This document shows positions 59,094 to 64,000 of a stretch of 64,000 bases of DNA, piece after piece. The position numbers were made by a program, and so were the translations under genes. This stretch comes from Vibrio natriegens NBRC 15636 = ATCC 14048 = DSM 759 (lineage in GTDB: Bacteria; Pseudomonadota; Gammaproteobacteria; Enterobacterales; Vibrionaceae). The notes beneath the pieces were generated by a model, which made no database searches, had not been told where the DNA came from, and saw only the letters and a list, made by a program, of their open reading frames with translations. The DNA lies in contig NZ_CP141823.1 in assembly GCF_035621455.1 (NCBI RefSeq), forward strand, positions 62,001 through 126,000, written 5' to 3'. Numbering within the stretch: the stretch's first letter is position 1; every line of letters starts with the position of its first letter.

Positions 59094-59255
59094 ATGAACA
59101 AACAGCAATTTAACGAGCTAAAACAAAAATTGAGTGATTTAACGGACTCTCAGCTTAAGTCTCTTCAGGGTGAAATTAGCAAGACCCTAGACAAAAAACG
59201 TTCTCCACTGCTTTCTTCGGAAGAGCGTGAGATGATTTCACAACTGTTTTCTTGA
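59094..59255 (+). CDS. Small soluble charged protein, possible regulon member
   Basis: ATG 59094 is chosen because GAGGAA lies six bases upstream; an in-frame ATG at 59058 has no site and adds 12 residues. The 53-residue product is hydrophilic and helical (MNKQQFNELKQKLSDLTDSQL, later LLSSEEREMI). No TM, signal or Cys. The first half resembles the helical N-terminus of some transposase-adjacent Zn proteins only superficially, and I assign no family. It is preceded by a 350-base control region with tandem TTCCTACA sites. Confidence 0.72.
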   Translation: MNKQQFNELKQKLSDLTDSQLKSLQGEISKTLDKKRSPLLSSEEREMISQLFS

Positions 59256-59518
59256 TCTTGTTTCCTCGATCTCACTGATCACGAATTCAATTCGCGTAGT
59301 GCCCTGCCGTACTTTACCCTCGTTGTAGCACGTACAAAGTAACGCCTTTTAATACTTAGAGCAGAAGAGACAGTCCTAACCTGCACCTCCGTTAACTCCC
59401 CCCCTCCAAATGAATACTCGTTAAGCCTCACTGATTTATTGTCGTATCAAACTCACTTTGTCACCAAATACCGTATTGAAGCTTTGGCTTTCAGGGCAAC
59501 CCTTTAGACGTGCTTTCT
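59256..59518. other. Intergenic region without recognised features
   Basis: About 260 bases between the 53-residue protein gene and the minus-strand membrane protein. CGAATT/AATTCG arms near 59281-59297 could form a weak hairpin. I see no clear promoter, terminator or ORF. Confidence 0.3.
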
Positions 59519-59809
59519 TCAGGTGAAAACAAAACTTCCCGATGCAACCAGTAGTGGCAAAAAGCCAAATATAACGCTGTAGAAACTCGTACGTTTAGAC
59601 AGTTTTATCAGCAAAGGGGACGAGTAAAACGTAACCATAAGATAGGGAATAATATAAATCGGTTGTAGAAACAATGCGCAAATCAGATGCGACAGAATAT
59701 GCAACTCAGCACTCCAAGAACTTGGGTGTGTTCTACGGATTAATGCAAAAGAAAGAATAAGGCTAATAGCAAGGTTCAACATAACACTACAAATGTAAAT
59801 AATTATCAT
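59519..59809 (-). CDS. Small membrane protein, doubtful
   Basis: A 96-residue frame with three hydrophobic stretches (about 3-24, 38-62, 77-95) and basic loops, as in a small inner-membrane protein. The ATG at 59809 has no clear ribosome site, and no homologue is recognised. Amino-acid content is plausible for a real membrane protein (charged residues only in loops), so I keep it at low confidence. Confidence 0.42.
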   Translation of the reverse strand: MIIIYICSVMLNLAISLILSFALIRRTHPSSWSAELHILSHLICALFLQPIYIIPYLMVTFYSSPLLIKLSKRTSFYSVIFGFLPLLVASGSFVFT

Positions 59810-59969
59810 TTTCTATTTTAGTGAACCATTCAAGCATCTTCAAATACGTTTTAACTATTGATCTCATCAGCACAATCAATCAAACAAATGAATAATGCTA
59901 TCAATAATTTTCTTATTAAACGTTTGCGTAATCGCTAACCTTCACTTTCCCCAATTTTGAGGCTTTTAT

Positions 59970-60095
59970 CACGTTATGTACGTTGTTATAGTACGCCCAA
60001 CATAAAGACCATTCGAGGCACGGAGCTTCCTCAATAATCTCAAGAAGAGAAGAATTGGTACCGACATATTCGGCAGATTTAAAGAGGGTCAAAAA
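59970..60095 (+). promoter_or_regulatory. Promoter and leader of the SemiSWEET-like gene
   Basis: TATAGT (59987-59992) is a good -10; TTTATC at about 59965-59970 is a weak -35 at 16 bases. This gives a leader of about 100 bases before the ATG at 60096. GAGG (60016-60019) and CCTC (60030-60033) could form a small hairpin around the loop CACGGAGCTT. No ORF in the leader. Confidence 0.45.
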
Positions 60096-60347
60096 ATGGA
60101 AATGAATATGGTTGAAATTCTAGGTTATGCGGCTTCTATCATGGTTGCTATCTCGCTTACTATGAAAGACATCGTTAAACTTCGTATCCTTAACTTTATC
60201 GGTTGTGGTCTATTTACCGCTTACGGCCTTATGATTGATTCATGGCCAGTTGTACTAACCAACGGCTTTATTGCATGTGTTAACGTGTACTTCCTAGCTA
60301 AAATGCATCAGGAAAAGAGCAACCTAGAGCCTGAAAAAGCTCAATAG
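60096..60347 (+). CDS. Three-helix membrane protein, SemiSWEET/YgjV-like
   Basis: An 83-residue protein with three TM helices (about 6-24, 29-48, 51-69). MVEILGYAASIMVAISLTMKDIVKLRILNFIGCGLFTAYG resembles the half-unit of PQ-loop/SWEET and YgjV-type proteins, though the PQ motif itself is not seen. SemiSWEETs transport small sugars as dimers. ATG 60096 or the internal ATG at 60108 are both possible; AGGGTC lies before the first. A strong terminator follows. Confidence 0.72.
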   Translation: MEMNMVEILGYAASIMVAISLTMKDIVKLRILNFIGCGLFTAYGLMIDSWPVVLTNGFIACVNVYFLAKMHQEKSNLEPEKAQ

Positions 60348-60375
60348 ACACCGATGTCTTAAAAATACAGTATTT

Positions 60376-60410
60376 AAAAAGCCCGCTAACCTCTGTTAGC
60401 GGGCTTTTTT
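60376..60410 (+). terminator. Terminator after the SemiSWEET-like gene
   Basis: AAAAAGCCCGCTAAC (60376-60390) pairs perfectly with GTTAGCGGGCTTTTT (60395-60409) over a CTCT loop, continuing in T. One of the strongest in the window. Confidence 0.93.
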
Positions 60411-60659
60411 GCGTTTTATCATTTCATCCATTGAAGCTCTATGGTCTCTCGACGTGAGAACACACCGACATGAGAAGCATATAGATCATCAAAAACGTTA
60501 TTAATACCAAAGGGGACAGGCAGGCCATCTTTCGAAAAGCTTTAAATAACTCATTAATTTACCGGAACTTACCCCAAAGACCTCACTCTAACTCCTGCAT
60601 ATTGAATCTATTTGGGTATATAATCGCGTTAAGCGCTATCTTGAATGAAGAGGTGAATT

Positions 60660-61046
60660 ATGAATATTGGTGCTGTAGCCAAACTGACCGGCCTTTCCTC
60701 TAAGTCTATCCGTCTGTATGAGGATAAAGGGATTATTTCACCACCGGCTCGCAGTGATTCTGGATATCGAGAGTATTCTGACAACCACATCCAAGAGCTC
60801 AATCTGGTTTCACGCGCAAAACATGCAGGATTCTCACTGCAAGAGTGCAAAGAGTTTGTTCAACTCGCACACAACCCAAATCGAAAAAGCAGTGAAGTTA
60901 AAGCTCGTACGATGGATAAATTAAAAGAAGTTGAAGAGAAAATAGCGCACCTGCTAGAGATGAAGCAACAGCTAGAAAGCTGGGTATCTTCCTGCCCTGG
61001 TGACGCAAAAAGTCGTTGTCCTATCATTGACGAACTGACCAAATAA
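60660..61046 (+). CDS. cueR: CueR, MerR-family copper-responsive regulator
   Basis: A 128-residue MerR-type regulator. Winged helix-turn-helix 1-70 (MNIGAVAKLTGLSSKSIRLYEDKG), dimerisation helix about 80-108, then metal loop C112-PGDAKSR-C120. Spacing and the sequence CPGD...CPII match E. coli CueR exactly, and S77, the residue that marks monovalent metal sensors, is conserved. CueR senses Cu(I), Ag(I) or Au(I) and activates copper efflux genes. Its usual partner copA is not beside it in this window. A TATA-like -10 (GGTATATAAT) lies just upstream. Confidence 0.92.
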   Translation: MNIGAVAKLTGLSSKSIRLYEDKGIISPPARSDSGYREYSDNHIQELNLVSRAKHAGFSLQECKEFVQLAHNPNRKSSEVKARTMDKLKEVEEKIAHLLEMKQQLESWVSSCPGDAKSRCPIIDELTK

Positions 61047-61068
61047 GTTCATTTGCCCAAATAAACTA

Positions 61069-61092
61069 AAAGGAGGACACGAGCCCTCCTTT
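61069..61092. terminator. Terminator between cueR and the small membrane protein
   Basis: AAAGGAGG (61069-61076) pairs with CCTCCTTT (61085-61092) over an eight-base loop, then AATAATT. Short T-tract; A-rich left flank allows use by the converging gene. Confidence 0.65.
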
Positions 61093-61120
61093 AATAATTA
61101 AAACTAGTCGTGCACTTAAG

Positions 61121-61348
61121 CTACGATTTTGAAATTGGGTATCTTTTCTTAAACGCCGATGCGGATGCAAACAGCCCGGTCGCTGCAAAAGTAACAAAAA
61201 TCCCTAGCAAGTATGATAGTTCCTCGTGCGCCAGAAGACCGTAACTACTAAACAAAAAGACAAAAAAGACGAGTGCTACACTAATACGATGACACCATGG
61301 TCGTTTTACAGAATACTGAGCGTATTTTTGAACTAGAGCGAAACCCAT
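61121..61348 (-). CDS. Small two-helix membrane protein
   Basis: A 75-residue protein with TM helices at about 22-40 and 46-66 joined by a short acidic turn (LAHEELS). The N-terminal YSVKRPWCHRISV gives positive charges inside and the tail FKKRYPISKS is basic, consistent with both ends in the cytoplasm. No family recognised. A perfect FNR-type palindrome lies 159 bases upstream (61507-61520), which may be its control. Confidence 0.6.
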   Translation of the reverse strand: MGFALVQKYAQYSVKRPWCHRISVALVFFVFLFSSYGLLAHEELSYLLGIFVTFAATGLFASASAFKKRYPISKS

Positions 61349-61506
61349 CCAATTACCCCATTAATTACAATATTATTATTTATAGGCGGTAATAATAGAT
61401 ATTTTATCAACTTATGAAAATGTACATATTCATTTTCTGGCAAAAAATCACATTTATTGTAAAAATTGTCAGTTAACGGACAAAATTAAACCATAAATTT
61501 TAAAAA

Positions 61507-61520
61507 TTGATATATATCAA
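61507..61520 (-). promoter_or_regulatory. Perfect FNR-type site
   Basis: TTGATATATATCAA is a perfect 14-base palindrome that fits the FNR consensus TTGAT-N4-ATCAA at every defined position. It lies between rbsR (stop 61560) and the minus-strand small membrane gene (start 61348), so it could activate that gene or an untranslated RNA in the 61349-61500 gap under low oxygen. The A+T-rich palindrome could also arise by chance. Confidence 0.6.
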
Positions 61521-61559
61521 AGATATAAAAAACGTACTCATACAGTTAGAGAAATGGAG

Positions 61560-62567
61560 CTAAAAAAGCATTTTTACGCTCTTTCGCTCGACTAACGCAG
61601 GCTCTAACTGGACAACTTCTGCTTCCGCTGATTTGTCGTTTAGCCGTCTGACCAAGGTTTCAACCGCGGCCTGTCCCAATCGATACTTAGGCTGGTGAAT
61701 GGTTGTCAGTGATGGAGACATAAATTTGGCGATATGTATGTCATCGTAACCAATGAGAGAAAGATCCTCTGGCACGTTGATACCAAGCTCGTTGGCCGCA
61801 TTGATCACCCCCATCGCCATCATGTCGTTGGAAACGAAGATAGCAGTCGGTAGTGCTCCCCTTTCAGACATCTTTTTCAGAGCCTGATAGCCACCTTCAC
61901 ATTCAAAATCCGATTCGATGATCCAGTTGGGATTAAACGTCAAGCCTGCTTCAAGCATGGCACGTTTGTAACCTTCATATCGCATTTGGGCCTGATGCTT
62001 GATCAGAGGGCCAGTGATACAGCCAACCTGCTTATGCCCACAATCTATCAGGTGCTTCACTGCAAGATATCCGCCACGCAGCGAGTTATCTTGAATCTTA
62101 TCGCTGGTAAAAAGCATTGGTCCCCAGTCCATAACCACAACCGGGATATCAGGGTATCGCTCGAACACATCAATACGCTCCCCTTCCAATGAATCACACA
62201 TCAGAATCAAACCATCAACACGCTTTTGAAGCAGCGTACTAATGGATTGACGCATACGTTCGTTATCCCCTTCGGTGTTACATAGGATAAGGCTATAACC
62301 TTTTTGGTAACAACTGCGTTCGACACCCTTTACGACTTCACCGAAGAACGGGTTGGTAGAGGTTGTTACCAACATACCAATAGTTTGAGTTCGATTGACC
62401 TTGAGGCTGCGCGCTAACGCTGATGGAGCATAATAATTGAGTTCTTTTGCGGCGTTATTAACTCGCTCTGAGATCTCTTCACTAACAAAGCGAGTTTTGT
62501 TAATAACATGGCTCACCGTAGAAGTGGATACCCCTGCCAGTTTCGCGATGTCTTTCATCGTTGCCAT
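61560..62567 (-). CDS. rbsR: Ribose operon repressor, LacI family
   Basis: A 335-residue LacI-family repressor. DNA-binding helix-turn-helix and hinge at 1-60 (MATMKDIAKLAGVSTSTVSHVINKTRFVSEEISERV, then NYYAPSALARSLK), followed by a ribose-binding-protein-like effector domain (STNPFFGEVVKGVERSCYQKGY at about 70-91). It follows rbsK by 12 bases, as in E. coli, and its closest similarity by eye is to RbsR. It represses rbs genes until ribose binds. Last gene of the rbs operon. Confidence 0.9.
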   Translation of the reverse strand: MATMKDIAKLAGVSTSTVSHVINKTRFVSEEISERVNNAAKELNYYAPSALARSLKVNRTQTIGMLVTTSTNPFFGEVVKGVERSCYQKGYSLILCNTEGDNERMRQSISTLLQKRVDGLILMCDSLEGERIDVFERYPDIPVVVMDWGPMLFTSDKIQDNSLRGGYLAVKHLIDCGHKQVGCITGPLIKHQAQMRYEGYKRAMLEAGLTFNPNWIIESDFECEGGYQALKKMSERGALPTAIFVSNDMMAMGVINAANELGINVPEDLSLIGYDDIHIAKFMSPSLTTIHQPKYRLGQAAVETLVRRLNDKSAEAEVVQLEPALVERKSVKMLF

Positions 62568-62579
62568 GTTATAAATTCC

Positions 62580-63503
62580 TTACTTATTGGTTTCAGCTAA
62601 GAATGCGTCCACCTCTTCACGAGTTGGGATAGACGTCTGTGCACCAAAGCGCGTAACTGAAATGGCTGCCGCTGCGTGTGCAAACTTAATTGCTGATTCT
62701 AAAGACAAACCTTCCAATAAACCAGTGACGAATGCCCCATTAAAGGTATCACCTGCTGCCGTGGTATCGGTAGCGTCAACGCGGAAACCAGGGATAATCT
62801 CGCCACGACCATTCTGACTTAACCAAACGCCTTTCGCCCCTAGGGTAATCATCACGATTTCAATGCCTTTGCTATGCAGGATGTTGGCCGCTTCCTGAGC
62901 ACTATCGTTATCCGTCACTGTCACGTCAGTCAAGACTTCTGCTTCGGTTTCGTTTGGAGTGATGACATCGATACACGCTAATAGTTCGTCCGATAATTCA
63001 CGCGCAGGTGCCGGGTTAAGAATCACGTTCGTTTTTGCATCTTTTGCTACACGCGCCGCTTTCTCGATGGCACATATCGGTGTCTCAAGTTGCATCAACA
63101 AGTATTCAGCGCGGCGTATGCGCTCCAGATCTGGCTCAATAGCCTCAGCGGTCAGCTTAGCGTTCGCTTCTGCCGAAATACAAATACTGTTCTCACCACT
63201 ATCTGCTACCTGAATCATCGCAATACCAGTTGGACAATTTGGCTGCATCTTCACCGCGCTAATGTCGATGCCGTCCATCTTAAAATTCTCGCGAATATTG
63301 ATCCCGAATGAATCATCACCAACACAAGCAATAAAACCAATATCAGAATTCAGGCGTGCTGCGGCAACGGCTTGATTTGCTCCTTTACCGCCAGGAATAA
63401 CTTGGTAGTTGCGACCATGAAGCGTCTCGCCTGGGCGAGGAAAAGAAGGCACTTGAAGAACATGGTCAGCGTTTACACTACCTAACACTACTAACTTATT
63501 CAT
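62580..63503 (-). CDS. rbsK: Ribokinase
   Basis: A 307-residue PfkB-family kinase that phosphorylates ribose to ribose-5-phosphate. GGKGANQAVAAARL (about 38-51) is the N-terminal sugar-binding signature, ILNPAPA lies near 170, and TTAAGDTFNGAF (about 248-259) holds the catalytic Asp. Length matches the E. coli enzyme (309). Downstream of rbsB and 12 bases before rbsR. Confidence 0.94.
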   Translation of the reverse strand: MNKLVVLGSVNADHVLQVPSFPRPGETLHGRNYQVIPGGKGANQAVAAARLNSDIGFIACVGDDSFGINIRENFKMDGIDISAVKMQPNCPTGIAMIQVADSGENSICISAEANAKLTAEAIEPDLERIRRAEYLLMQLETPICAIEKAARVAKDAKTNVILNPAPARELSDELLACIDVITPNETEAEVLTDVTVTDNDSAQEAANILHSKGIEIVMITLGAKGVWLSQNGRGEIIPGFRVDATDTTAAGDTFNGAFVTGLLEGLSLESAIKFAHAAAAISVTRFGAQTSIPTREEVDAFLAETNK

Positions 63504-63619
63504 ACGGTTATCCTCGGTTCTGAATGAACCCTATTTGAAAAACTGTTTTCTGAAAAATACATTAGATGACTTTAACTTCTCGTCTGATCCGTAATAAAAA
63601 GTCAAAGGCATCTATTCTT

Positions 63620-63657
63620 GCCCTCTCCCCCTAACGACAGGTAAAACGGAGGAGAGA
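63620..63657 (-). promoter_or_regulatory. Intercistronic stem-loop between rbsB and rbsK
   Basis: CTCTCC (63622-63628 region) pairs with GGAGAG (63651-63656) within longer GC-rich purine/pyrimidine arms. It lies just after rbsB in the 189-base gap before rbsK. In rbs operons a stem-loop here commonly keeps rbsB message abundant. No T-run follows on the minus strand. Confidence 0.45.
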
Positions 63658-63692
63658 GCGAAGAAACTAGGATTATTTATCCAAAGCCGTGA

Positions 63693-64000
63693 TTATTTGG
63701 TTACCACTTTTAGAGGAACCGGGATGTAAGCTTCGACTTTTTCGCCTTTAAGGACTTTGTCCGCTGTTTCTACACCCAACGCACCGATAAGGTCAGGTTG
63801 CTGTGCGATGGTTGCAGCAAGCTTGCCACGGTTAACAGCAGCGATGCCGTCTTCAGTACCATCAAAGCCTATGATAACCACATCTTTGCCTGATGCCTGT
63901 ACCGCACGTAGCGCACCAAGTGCCATCTCATCGTTTTGTGCAAACACGGCTTGTACATCTGGATTCGCAGCCAATAGGTTTTCCATAACGTTCAAACCTT
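63693..64000 (-). CDS. rbsB: Ribose-binding protein RbsB, C-terminal part
   Basis: Only the last 102 codons are present; the gene runs off the right edge. The fragment ([26 protein letters not shown], then [14 protein letters not shown], and a final VPLKVVTK) is typical of RbsB, the periplasmic binding protein of the ribose ABC transporter. NDEMALGA and GFDGTEDG carry ribose-contact residues. It is followed by rbsK and rbsR in the usual order. The rbsD, rbsA and rbsC genes would lie upstream, outside the window. Confidence 0.92.
   Translation of the reverse strand, partial: GLNVMENLLAANPDVQAVFAQNDEMALGALRAVQASGKDVVIIGFDGTEDGIAAVNRGKLAATIAQQPDLIGALGVETADKVLKGEKVEAYIPVPLKVVTK

Noticed and set aside
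52459..60620. Recurring GGGTATA near 52467, 56550 and 60610 as a shared promoter element
   Set aside because: Short and partly explained by ordinary -10 sequences (TATAAT, TATAAC); spacing to starts differs, so no shared site is supported.
1..64000. CRISPR arrays, integron attC sites, insertion sequences, prophage and tRNA/rRNA genes
   Set aside because: I saw no regularly spaced repeats, transposase or integrase motifs, or tRNA cloverleaf signatures while reading both strands; a proper covariance or IS search would be needed for certainty.

Overview
The window reads as a Vibrio chromosome segment, most like the Harveyi clade. The main evidence is a close match, by recall, to the Vibrio quorum-sensing receptor CqsS, a VieSAB-type signalling cluster, a two-motif CDGSH/glutamate-synthase-like protein, Vibrio-style Cti and YccS proteins, and a palindromic intergenic repeat of the kind common in Vibrio. 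cqsS lies on the second chromosome in the vibrios I know, so chromosome II is my inference. I see no rRNA, tRNA, CRISPR array, insertion sequence or integron.

Layout. 1-8.5 kb: CDGSH flavoprotein start (cut by the window edge), YbaK-type deacylase, a DcuSR/CitAB-type two-component pair divergent from a DASS carboxylate transporter, Nudix plus GNAT pair, EamA exporter, MAPEG protein, TauE/SafE permease. 8.8-20.2 kb: an expanded VieSAB-like signalling island. It holds a stand-alone Hpt protein, a REC-TPR protein (VieB-like), a small membrane protein, an EvgA-like regulator with an altered acidic pocket, a LysR regulator, and a four-gene operon of an EvgS/VieS-type hybrid kinase, a REC-EAL phosphodiesterase, a REC-HTH regulator and a GGDEF cyclase. 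20.6-31 kb: YlqF GTPase, the repeat, cqsS without cqsA beside it, a GNAT, a fatty acid desaturase under a FabR-like operator, a DcuC transporter, and LemA with an M48 peptidase. 31-36 kb: OFA-family transporter with an upstream leader ORF, a bacterial FAN1-type nuclease, a YegS-type lipid kinase, a RibD-type deaminase.

36-46.5 kb: one long minus-strand operon, sulfatase (Ser-type), anaerobic sulfatase-maturating radical SAM enzyme, MoxR ATPase, DUF58, DUF4381, two VWA proteins and a BatD-like protein, with a divergent LysR regulator. 46.8-59 kb: cis/trans fatty acid isomerase, TorS/TorT without TorR, methylglyoxal synthase, helicase IV, YccS-type membrane protein. 59-64 kb: small proteins, CueR without an adjacent copper pump, and the end of a ribose operon (rbsB, rbsK, rbsR).

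How the parts fit. Much of the window is sensing and membrane adaptation: four histidine kinases, one synthesis/degradation pair for c-di-GMP in a single operon, and two lipid-modifying enzymes (desaturase and Cti). The strongest leads are the expanded VieSAB-like island with TTCCTACA motifs upstream of its genes and of a distant 53-residue protein, the sulfatase/MoxR/Bat operon, the orphan cqsS, the FabR-like box on the desaturase promoter, and several undescribed short ORFs and operators.
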